64,000 nt of DNA from Symbiodinium natans. Lineage: Eukaryota > Sar > Dinophyceae > Suessiales > Symbiodiniaceae. Made by a program: the position numbers and the translations under genes. The notes beneath the pieces were generated by a model, which saw nothing but the letters and a program-made list of their open reading frames with translations, made no database searches and had not been told where the DNA came from. Positions 32,023 to 41,344 of this stretch are shown one piece after another. The DNA is taken from assembly GCA_905221605.1 (NCBI GenBank), contig CAJNDS010002801.1, positions 434,001 to 498,000 of the forward strand. Reading direction: 5' to 3'. Within the stretch, counting starts at the first letter, position 1. Every line of letters begins with the position of its first letter.

Positions 32023-32390
32023 CCCCGTGTTTTTTTCTGCTTAGCCCCGGCTGCAAGGGTTTCCACAGCCACGGTCATTGCCTTTCATGTGTACAAGAGA
32101 CAGACCGGGCCGTCAGACGGTCGGAGTCGGACGGTCGCACGGTCAGACGTTCGGACGGTCAGACGGTCGGACGGCCGTGCGACGGTCAGATGCGTAGACT
32201 CGTAGACGGTCGAACGGTCAGCTGCTTAGACGGGCCAGATGGTCGCATGGTCAAAGCATCTGAGACTTTTGAAACCCATCATGCAAAACACTATGTTTGC
32301 AAGGGGGGGGAGGGGGGCGGGGCTGCCCCCCCCAACCCCCCTGCTGTGTTAATCCGTGAAACCCTCCGCTTTTAAAGCTGTGCAAGCTTG
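32023..32390 (+). repeat. composite repeat cassette, copy 2
   Basis: Same module order as 11483-11910: GTGTTTTTTTCTGCTTAGCC, CTGCAAGGGTTTCCACAGCC, GACAGACCG, a shorter GACGGTC array (32112-32258), GAAACCCATCATGCAAAACA, G-run/C-run and AAAGCTGTGCAAGCTTG. Confidence 0.9.
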
Positions 32391-32640
32391 GGTCAGATTG
32401 ACCGAAAAGTCACCAGCACTGGTCTTGGGGTCAGATTGACCAAAAAGTCACCAACACTGGTCCAGATTGCCCGAAAAGTCACCAACACTGGTCCAGATTG
32501 ACCGAAAAGTCGCGAACAGATTGACCGAAAAATCACCAACACTGGTCCAGATTGACCGAAAAGTCGCGAACATTGGGGTCAGATTGATCCAGAAGTCACG
32601 AACAACGGGGGGGCAGATTGACCGAAAAGTCCCGAAGGTT
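32391..32640 (+). repeat. minisatellite of a unit near 34 bp
   Basis: About eight copies of CAGATTGACCGAAAAGTC plus ACCAACACTGGTC, with internal deletions that shorten some units. Confidence 0.9.
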
Positions 32641-32698
32641 TAAATATATGTGATAGAGAGGGTTTAGGGTTTATATAGGGTTTAGGGTTTAGGGTTTG

Positions 32699-32815
32699 CT
32701 GTGCTAGGGCATAGATGCTGTGAAGGTCAGGACGCAGCAGAGGCTCGAATGCCTCGTCAGGTGCGAAGAGCAGCTTTGGCCCGATTGTGGAGGGCCATCT
32801 AATACTTTTCTCCCA
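32699..32815 (-). CDS. candidate exon on the minus strand
   Basis: Minus strand reads EKSIRWPSTIGPKLLFAPDE then AFEPLLRPDLHSIYALAQQ, then runs into a CCCTAAACCC block (32698-32658), as exons do elsewhere in this window. Family not recognised. Confidence 0.4.
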
Positions 32816-33340
32816 CCCCACGCTGTCCAATCCAGCCAAATCACCCAAACCTATTCCTTTTTGGGTGAGGCCTAAACTCATGACAATCGCTTACTTTCAA
32901 AAAAAACCTTTCCGTCACCGATGGTCACTTTCAGCCAAGGGAAAGGTTTGAGGCCAGGTCCCGGCTCGTTTGTAGCACGGGTTTCGTGGTTTTTAGAGGG
33001 GCGGGTCAGGGGGGGCCAGGTCAGATGGTCAAGGCAGGCCAGGAGGGGCGGAGCCAGAACCAGGCGGCCAGGGGGGGCCAGGGGGGGGGCCAGGGGCCAG
33101 GCCAGTCAACCCCAAAAACGCAGCTTTTGACCCGCCCCGTCTGAGCCGCTTGACACCAGCGAATGTAGGCCAAAAGCCCTAGAAACCATAGACAGGGGTG
33201 AAAGAGGGACCCCTAGAAGGGACCCTTCGCTGAGGCTTTTGCAATCGCGCTCGGCGGATCCGTTCGTACGGCCACCTTCTTGGCCGACGCCCTGGGTCCC
33301 ACATGGGGCTAGGGTTTAGTTTATGATTTCGGGTTTATAG

Positions 33341-35583
33341 GGTTTAGGGTTTGGGATGCGGATCAAAAAAATCTATTTAGGATCAAGAAAAAATTTATTT
33401 AGGATCGAAAAATAATTTATGGTGTTCTTCCGACGGAGAAAGAGAAGATGGGATGGAGGGAGGGAGACAAGGAGGGAGGGAGGGAAGGAAGGGCGGAAGG
33501 ACGGAAGGACAGGAAGGAAGGAAGGAAGGTAGGAAGGAAGCAAGGAAGCAAGGAAGCAAGGAAGCAAAGAAGCAAGGAAGCAAGGAAGCAAGGAAGCAAG
33601 CAAGCAAGGAAGCAAGGAAGCAAGGAAGCAAGGAAGCAGGGAAGGAAGGAAAGGAAAGGAAAGGAAAGGAAAGGAAAGGAAAGGAAAGGAAAGGAAAGGA
33701 AAGGAAAGGAAAGGAAAGGAAAGGAAAGGAGAGGAAGGAATCAAGAAAGAAATAAAAGGCAAGAAATAACAAAAGAAAGAAAGCAAGGAAGAAGTCGTGC
33801 CAGCTTGCTTCAAAGCATGCGTATTCTGGCCTTCTGGTTGCTTGGTGCTGTGCTCCTGAGGTCCTCTGGTCCTCCGGTCCTCTGGTCCCGTGGTTTGACG
33901 GTCCCGTGGTCAGAGTTTCCTTTGTATTTATTATTTTTTGGTCATTATGGTATATTCAGTTCTGTAGGAAAACATAACATAACATCATATGTTATAATAT
34001 ATATATATGTGTGTATATATTAAAACAAAGTACAATAATATTATATAGTGGAATAGAGTATCATAGAACACAATATCTTATAGTATACCTTCGTATCATA
34101 AAAACTATAAGAAATCGTAATAAGAAAGCGTCTATGTATATATTTAATGCTATTTTATATACAATTCATAATACACAATACATATTTATTGTTTGTTTGG
34201 CGCCGGGCAAGCATGTTCAACGCGTATGAATCCCTTCCAAACCCATGATGCGAGCATTGTGTTTGCAAATGGGGGAGGGGGGTCTGCCCCCCCTCAAACC
34301 CCCCGCTGTTTTTTAAAGCCGGGCAAGCTTGCTTCAAAGCATATGAATGTCCTTTCCAAACCAATGATGCGAGGGTTGTGTTTGCAAATGGGGGGGGCTG
34401 CGCCCCCCCCAACCCCCCCGCTGTTTTCTTAGTCCGGGCAAGCTTGCTTCAAAGCGCATGAATTCTTCCAATCCCATGATGCGAGCACTTGTTTGCATAA
34501 TATAATAATACACAAAAACACAACAATTTTCAAGTATACAAGAATATGCAGCAATATACGCGTAAAACAAGAATAACTTACAACAATTTTCAGTAATTGA
34601 CAATAGTATTCAAGAATCGACAACAATATACAAAAAATGCAAAAATGTACAATCATATACAACAATATATGCAATAATTTTCGAAAATATACAAAAAACA
34701 TACAGTAATATAGCAAAAACAAAAATTCAATGACATGCAATAATGTAACATAGTATACAATAATATGCAATAATAGCAATAATATACAATGACATACAAT
34801 AATATACTATAATATAGCATAATCTGCAATGATATACAAAGAAACTTCAACAATATACAATAATGTACAGGAATCTACAAAAAAAGAATAATACACAATA
34901 ATTATGAAAATATACAATAACATTCAGTAATATGCAACAATATAAAATATTATACAAAAATACAAGAAAATACACGACAATACAATCATACTCAACAATA
35001 TGTACAACAATATACAATAATATGCAAGAATATACAATGTCATACAATACTATACAAGAATATACAATACTATGCCACAATATACATGCTTCAGAGCATA
35101 CGCATTTTTTGGAAACTTCTAATGCCAAGATGCCAGCATTGATTTGCAGCCTCTGCAAACGCAGAAATGCTGCTATTTACAGTATTTCCAGCCTCTGAAA
35201 TCGCAGAAATGCTGCTATTTTCAATATTCGCAGCCTCTGGAAACTCAAAAATGCTGCAGTGTACAGTATTCTCCAGCTTCTGAAAGCGCAGAACTGTTGC
35301 TATATACAATATCTGCAGCCTCTCTGGGAACTCAGAAATGCTGCTATTTTCAGTAGTTCCTGCATAAATGCTGTGTTTTTTCGGTATTTAGAGCTTGCGA
35401 ACGGCCCGAACTGCTGCATTTCTGAGCGTTTACGGCCTCCGCTTCGCTTGCAAGAAGCCTTCGAAGCCTTCAATAAATTATTGTTTGATCCCAAATAAGT
35501 TTTTTTTTGATCCGCCTAGAAATAAATCATTTTTTGATCCCAAAGAATTTTTTTTTTGATCCCCTACCCTTTAGGGTTTAGGG
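33341..35583 (+). repeat. composite satellite block bounded by inverted GGATCAAAAA repeats
   Basis: Left edge 33341-33420: TTTAGGG words then three copies of GGATCAAAAAA-type/TTTATTTA units. Right edge 35468-35583: the same arrangement inverted (TTTGATCC units, then CCCTTTAGGGTTTAGGG). Inside: a purine tract (33435-33794: GGAAGCAA units then an AAAGG pentamer array 33648-33731), a TATA-rich tract (33976-34190), three CAAGCTTG-family units (34190-34500), about 600 bp of ACAATATACAATAATAT-type DNA (34490-35100) and a 43-bp tandem repeat (35144-35370). No gene inside; Lys/Glu/Gly or Leu/Pro frames are low-complexity artefacts. Confidence 0.75.
35144..35370 (+). repeat. 43-bp tandem repeat, about five copies
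   Basis: Unit GCAGCCTCTGNAANCGCAGA followed by AATGCTGCTATTTNCAGTAT. Copies differ at 15-30 percent of positions. Confidence 0.85.
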
Positions 35584-36181
35584 TTCAGGTCCATGTGGGA
35601 CCCCGGGCTGGCCAAGACCAGCAGAAAAAAAACAAGGGGTTCAGGGTTGGGGGATTAGCAAATTGATTCATCTAGGGCAAGTTTGGCTATGTAACTTGGG
35701 TTTAAAGACATTTGTGGCTGGAGCACCTACTTGGGCATCAGCCTAAACCTTAGGGTGAAGGGGCAGTCATGGAGGCAAGGCTTAGGGGGATTTAGGACTT
35801 AGGGCTTAAGGTTGACCTGAGCGGGGCTTGACGATAGTTTTCATGGCCCAGGTTCGGTTTAGGCTTCGGGTTCATCTTTTTAGGGCTTAGGGTTTAGGGT
35901 TTACGCTTCCAAGGATTCAAGGTTTGGGGTTTCGGGGTTCAGGGAGGGCTGAGTTATCTCTCACCGGTTTGGGCGGTCAGTGGGCTTCAAGGCTTTGGGT
36001 TTTGAGTTCACCTTTCCTTAGCATCGCAGGCACTCTTGGTTCGTACTTGGCCAGATTGAGCTGCTAAACAGTAAGGCAGACTGCAAACATTCACCCCCTT
36101 CAGCCCTAAACCTAAACCCTCCGACCCTCCGATTCTTTTGAACATTTCAAAGCCTCCTCATAATCAATACTGTAGACCGCC
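35584..36181 (+). other. 5' flank of the Sel1-repeat gene
   Basis: TTTAGGG-like words at 35573-35583 and 35888-35903; no TATA box is recognised (dinoflagellates rarely have one). CCCTAAACCTAAACCCT lies 60-80 bp before the start codon. Confidence 0.4.
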
Positions 36182-37339
36182 ATGGACGAGACAAGGGTGG
36201 AACCACGAAACGTCGCCATGGACGATGCGCTCACCTTGTTGCACGGAGCCTTGCACCAAGAGGCTTGCCTCCGGACTTTAACACCAGCTTTGGATAGCCT
36301 TCCTTCGGACACGCAACCTGTGCGGGACCTCCTCCCAGACCTTTGTTCGCGCGTGCGTTCGGCCTTTGAGAAACTGACTGCCCTGGCAGAGACGGATGAA
36401 GTGGCCTCGGTGCTCTTGGCCTCGGTGTTGTGCCGACACAGGCTCTCCAAAGGGCTGGTCTCAGACGAGGCTGCGGCTGCTGGTGTCTTTCGGCATGCCA
36501 CGGCGACGGCCGAACATAGCCATCTCGGGCTTTATCTGGTGGGCTGTGCTTACTTGGACGGGCTAGGGGTCGCGAAGGATCACGAGCGGGCTGCCAAGCT
36601 GCTGAACCAGGCAGCAGAGCAGGGCAGCGCAGCAGCCAAGTGCTCACTCAGCTTCTGCTATGAGAAGGGCTTAGGCTTGAAGAGCGATGATGCCCGGGCC
36701 CGGCAGCTTTTGAGGGAGTCAGCAGATCTGGGATATGCCGTCGCGTTGTTTAAGCTGGGGTGTTGCCATGAATATGGCATTCTGAGCACGGAGGTCAGGC
36801 CGGAAGAGGCTCACCGGCTCTATGCCGAAGCCTCCAAGCAAGGCCATCCGGCAGCAATGGCGCAGCTGGGAAAGAGTTTTTCGAATGGCGTTGGGGTGGC
36901 AGTCAACAAGGCAGAGGCCTGCCGATGGTTTCAGTGCGCCGTGGAAGCTGGTGACAGAGATGGCATGCACCTCTTGGCTCTTGCGTACCGATATGGGGAG
37001 GGTGTGGAAGCGGATACGACGAGGGCTGTGGAGCTGTACCGCCAAAGCGGGGATTTGGGGCAGCCGCAGGCCCTGTACAACCTGGGTTGCTGCTACATGA
37101 ACGGCACAGGGGTTCAAAGAGACCCGGCCGCAGCCGTGGATTGCTACCGCCGTGCTGCGGCGAAGGGCGACATGGATGCCCACGTGAACTTGGCCAAGTG
37201 TTTGCTCACGGGGGACGGTGTGGCACCAGACCAGGCAGAGGCTCAAAACCTGCTGATGAGAGCTGCAGAGCACGGCCACCCCGTTGGCCGTTCCTTCGCG
37301 CAATTCCACAAGATGGTGCACCCGGCCCCAGGCATGTAG
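36182..37339 (+). CDS. Sel1-like repeat protein, 385 residues
   Basis: Intact single-exon ORF from ATG 36182 (context CGCCATGG) to TAG 37337-37339. Residues 1-105 are a helical N-terminal region without recognised domain. From about 115 onward there are six to seven Sel1-like repeats (about 36 residues each), for example LGLYLVGCAYLDGLGVAKDH, KCSLSFCYEKGLGLKSDDAR, HLLALAYRYGEGVEADTTRA and ALYNLGCCYMNGTGVQRDPA. The A-x2-LG-x3-x-G-x-GV-x-D-x2-A-x2-W/Y-x2-A-A-x-G pattern is diagnostic. Such solenoids act as protein-protein scaffolds, for example in ER-associated degradation or signalling; the partner here is unknown. No introns or telomere-like words interrupt it, unlike neighbouring genes, so it may be a retroposed gene copy (inference). 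Confidence 0.9.
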   Translation: MDETRVEPRNVAMDDALTLLHGALHQEACLRTLTPALDSLPSDTQPVRDLLPDLCSRVRSAFEKLTALAETDEVASVLLASVLCRHRLSKGLVSDEAAAAGVFRHATATAEHSHLGLYLVGCAYLDGLGVAKDHERAAKLLNQAAEQGSAAAKCSLSFCYEKGLGLKSDDARARQLLRESADLGYAVALFKLGCCHEYGILSTEVRPEEAHRLYAEASKQGHPAAMAQLGKSFSNGVGVAVNKAEACRWFQCAVEAGDRDGMHLLALAYRYGEGVEADTTRAVELYRQSGDLGQPQALYNLGCCYMNGTGVQRDPAAAVDCYRRAAAKGDMDAHVNLAKCLLTGDGVAPDQAEAQNLLMRAAEHGHPVGRSFAQFHKMVHPAPGM

Positions 37340-39116
37340 GCCCAGCCTGTGGGGCACAGAGAGACGTAGCCTCGAAAGGTCCAGGGAAAGGTCCAGGGTC
37401 TGGTTTGTATGCTTGAGGTCCCTAGCTTTGCAGTCCACATCTCTTGCTTGGAGCTTCCAAAGGGGTTGCAATAGGTCAACCAAGGCCTTGTGGGGCTCGT
37501 GGTGCAGATCTTGGGAAGATGTCGTCCAGCACCATAAGCCCTAAGACCCAAAAAACTCAGACCCTGAACCCCAAAATGCTTCGAGAGCCTCTGGCCAGAA
37601 GGGACCCGCCAGTGAAATCCTAAAAGCCTTGGAGCCCGAAGGCCCAACAAGGGTTTAGGCTGTTTAGGGTTTCGAATTCCCAAAGTAGCTGGAGGTTTTC
37701 CAAGGTTACAGCTTACGGCTTCAAACGGATGGGGAAGGTTCAGGGTCGGGTGCCTCCTCCTTGCAAAGTCTACGTTGCCCTTGGAGGTTTTCAGGGTGTT
37801 GCTCTCTTTTTGAGCCTTTCCGCGAGATACGAGAAGAATCGAAGAGACTCCGAAATCGCGCGAAGGAGGCATGAAACCAACAACGCGCAATGCGGCGGCT
37901 CAGCCTGCTGGGAACAGCTTGGGAACCTTAAGGCCCGAACCCTAAAGCCCAAACCTGGGATATGTAAATAGAATAGGATACAAAATGATGCGGATGCCGA
38001 CTTAAAGCACATGATGTTTGAGTTTGTTTTTTTTTTTTTTTTGCGCGGGGGGGGGGGGGGGGGGGGGGGGGGGAAGGGGGAATCGGGGATTCCCAGGAGC
38101 CAAAATTTTTGGGGTCGCGGCAGCTCCAAAAAGCAAGAGCATTCGCTTTCTGCGTTTCGACAACCCACATGAATACAGGGCGGCTTTGCTTTGGCTTCTG
38201 TGCGCACAAGTTGCGCATGCTCATGCGAAGCAACTTGCAAGGAGCACCGAGGAAGGTGACTTCCGAAACAAGCGTTCGCAGAGGCAAGGAGCTGTTTGGT
38301 CCGCGCGAAAACCGTTAGGTTGTTCGCGCCCAGAAACAGACCAAGTGGCCAAAGAGCCGGACAGGTGAACTGATAAATCGAAGGACAATCGGGGTCTGCC
38401 CAGAGCAAGAAGGCCGTCACTCACCTTCAAGTCAAGGGCGTGTAAGGAGCGATGGCCACCACACACTGTCGCTGGTAGCCTCAAAAACGCCCACAAGTGG
38501 AATCTTCACTGAACCTTCAACGATCCCATATTCAATTCAAAAGATTGAAACAGGGTCCGTAGTCTCTGTTTCGTTCGGACAGATGCCCGGACGCCACAGT
38601 ACGAAGCTGGGCAATGGAGAGGGATGCAGCTTGATTCGGGACTGCTCGTGCAGCTCATGCCAGCATGCAGCCCACTTTAAGCATGATCCATCATGGGACA
38701 TCCGGCTCCATCATGTCTCATGCATATCATGCATCCAGAATACCCCCACCCCCCTGACACATGCAGCTTTATCAACATATTTTCTGTCTGATGGATGTCG
38801 CTTTCGTCGCATTGCCACCAGAGGCACAGCCGCAAAGAGCTAGGGCAGCTAGGGGAAGATCACGGCTCTTGCTTGGATGTAACCACCGCTAGCATTCCGC
38901 CAGAACTTCATCTCAAAGGTTCCTGGCATGATGTCCACGACATGTCATGTTGTAAGATAGCGGAGAACGGTAGGAAGGAGGAAGGCGCCTCTTGCTGGGA
39001 ACGGCCGTGTGGTGGCTGAAGGTGTCTAGTTACTCGAGATGGAGTCGACGAGAGAATGACAGGAGGCTCTATAGACGGATCTTTCGAGTCCTTAGTTATC
39101 TTTGGTTTTTGTTTCC
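37340..39116 (+). other. stretch with long homopolymer runs
   Basis: T16 at about 38026-38042 followed by GCGC and G27 at 38047-38073. Several open frames cross on both strands without domains. No gene is supported. Confidence 0.4.
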
Positions 39117-39124
39117 AACCCCAC

Positions 39125-39306
39125 GGGCATGTACAAGAAATTACTATTGGCAGGCCACTCATGCAAGGCGCATCGATGAGCCTGAGTACCTGGAGGCCGG
39201 CTGCTGGGTTCATGATGGGCCACCGGGCCTCTTAGCCCCCCATGGTCAACCCGATAAACGGGGCCTCTTCAAACGATGCCAAGTAGTAACAGGGTTCCCG
39301 GGACCA
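39125..39306 (+). CDS. candidate terminal exon
   Basis: Frame reads TRNYYWQATHARRIDEPEYL, EAGCWVHDGPPGLLAPHG, QPDKRGLFKRCQVVTGF and ends at TAA 39307. Balanced composition; the frame extends upstream to about 38992. Family not recognised. Confidence 0.35.
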
Positions 39307-39309
39307 TAA

Positions 39310-40168
39310 ACCCCCTAAACCCTGAACCCTAACTTTTCAACCTGACACCAAGCGCATGTGCGACAGGTCCTGATCACAGCCGCCCACTGGGCCCGTGGTC
39401 TTCTGACACTCGGCTTAGTTTGGGGTCACTGTACTTCAGTTTGGCACTACAGCAAGTGCGAAAAGTCAGGAGAAGGGATGTCATGAGACGACGGTGCCAG
39501 ACAGGATAGTCCCAAGACCCCCCAACTCCAACAGCCAGTCACTTTGAAGGACTTGTTTGGAGACGATGCAAGGGGTTTCCATGTAGGCGTTGTGCTTTTA
39601 CATCCCTAAGAACCCAAAGCCGAGTTTCTTGTAGGTTACCTAAGAAACATATGCGGGGCTTGCTTATTATAAACCTACACCAAAGTAGGTTTGGGGTAAG
39701 GTGAGCCTTAAGACCTCAGTCCTAAATCCCTTTAGCCTTGAAGCCGACCTGTCACCCAAGTGGTGACCCTGAATCAACCCTGAACCTTAAACCCCCTAAA
39801 CCCGCTAAACCCCTCTCTAAAGCTGCCTGAACCCGCTAAGCCCCCCCTGAACCGCCAAAACCCTAACCTGAAACCCACAACGCAGCGCTAAGGCGCCGCT
39901 GCCTCGTGGCCTGGCCATCCGGGCCGAGCTTTGCGAATCGGCGTTAGGGGTTTCGGGTCGAGGGTGCACTGGTCTGCTGCATGTCAAGGGACTCAAGGAG
40001 GCCCTGAAAAGGGCCTGAGGAGTTATTTACGGGGCTACCCGGGTAAATAGGGACTGGAAAAGGCATAGATAGGGGTTAAATAGGGGAAGAAGGTTAAGAT
40101 TTGTCTTTAGGGGTCCCTCCTTATACCCCTTAAGCATGAGGTTTGGGGTTTGGTTTTTTTGTATATAG
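39310..40168 (+). other. intron-like stretch with telomere-like words
   Basis: Two short exon candidates: 39368-39425 (VLITAAHWARGLLTLGL after GCGACAG) and about 39884-39945 (AKAPLPRGLAIRAELCESA). Multiple CCCTAAA/CCCCTAAAC words at 39315 and 39785-39870. Confidence 0.35.
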
Positions 40169-40320
40169 GAAACGACGCCTGGTAGTGGACTGCCGGCGCG
40201 TGAATGCCCGGATTAAGCACTCCACGTACTACTGTCGGCGGGGCAGTGACGTGCTCGCCGCTGCAGTAGGTTCGGTTTGGTATACCTTCGTGGATGCGGT
40301 GAGTGGTTTCAACCAAATCC
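40169..40320 (+). pseudogene. reverse transcriptase exon fragment (gypsy/retrovirus-like family)
   Basis: After a possible acceptor TATATAG, the frame reads RKRRLVVDCRRVNARIKHS, then YYCRRGSDVLAAAVGSVW and FVDAVSGFNQI. This corresponds to RT motifs 1, 2 and A (F-x-D-x-x-SGFNQI) of a family distinct from the DIRS-like RTs of elements A and B. It stops at GCTGGG (possible GC donor), and a telomere-like word CCCCAAACCCTAAATGA follows. Catalytic motif C is absent. It is either an isolated exon or a fragment. Confidence 0.65.
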
Positions 40321-41287
40321 GCTGGGGAGTCCCATATTTGAGCAAGACTCCGTGGACCCCAAACCCTAAATGAGCGGCGCCAAAAACCTCCATGAAAGAA
40401 TTAGATTGAGGGTTCGCCTTTGATTGGCCCGCGTCAGCTAAAGTCCGAGGCGCGCCAGTGCGCGATAGTTTCTGCGAGAGAGCTCTGGTTACGAGAGCGC
40501 GCGATAGCGCGCGACAGGGTAGGTGTTGGTTGTAAAACATGTCTCTGACTGCAGGTCTTGTCGGTATATTAGGGTTCAGGCTATTCTGAAGGTTTGGGGT
40601 CTTGTGTTGGCTTCCCGCGATAGTCCGCGTCAGTGCAACCCCAAAAAGCATGTGCGCGTCAGCGCGCGATGCGGCCTGCAGCAGGCCGCGTCAGAGCCCG
40701 CGAGAACCCTTCCATAGTCGAATGAAAAGTTCAAAGGGTTTTCGCCACTGCTCAAATCGAAAGAGTCGTGTTCTAAGGGTTTGCCTTTGGCTCTCCGGTC
40801 ACAGGGGGCGGTCCTCGCAAACTGTCACGGTCACCTTTGTGGCCTTCATGTTCTGATCGTAAGATTTGTAGTCGGTTATTGTCGTTGGATGTTGCAGTAG
40901 TCTATTTTGCTAAGATTTTTGACGAACAGTGTGGATTTTTGCCGAATGCTGCCTTGCCGAAGTAGAGATTCAGACTTGTCAGCTGCCATTTGCCGAGCCT
41001 CAACTGCCAGGGGTGCCTTCACACGTCCGGCGCCTAGGTACAGCAGAGACCCGGCAGTGCACTCAACGCAGCCGTGTCTTTTTTTTGGGTGGGGGGGGGG
41101 GGCGGGGGTTGTGTAGGGGGTATAGGGTTTAGGGTTTCGCAGCCCGCAGGGACAACCTACACCCTGAACCCTGACCCCTGATTCCGAGGCCGCCAGCTGG
41201 GCCTCCGAGTCCGCACCCGGTACCTGGGTGAAATGCGCCTGGTGCCGGCGGTGAGGAGGCTCGGCCGTGCTCAAATGTGGGTTTAGG
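40321..41287 (+). other. stretch with repeated CGCGTCAG and GCGCGATA words
   Basis: CGCGTCAG occurs four times in 40430-40700 with GCGCGATAG/GCGCGAC palindromic runs; G12-15 run near 41089-41103; TTTAGGG-like words at 41125. No gene assigned. Confidence 0.45.
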
Positions 41288-41344
41288 GGATAGTAGGGGT
41301 ACCATATGGGGGTCTGGATTATAAGGGGATCCTACTATTTGGGG
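41288..41344 (+). repeat. dispersed repeat (inverted partner at 22692-22748)
   Basis: ATAGTAGGGGTACCATATGG...GGGGATCCTACTATTTGG. Contains its own inverted arms (ATAGTAGG / CCTACTAT), so it can fold. Confidence 0.8.

Noticed and set aside
33448-34023. Lys/Glu/Gly-rich and Leu/Pro/Ser-rich proteins on the two strands
   Set aside because: Low-complexity purine tract; no codon bias or domain, and the repeat explains the frames fully.
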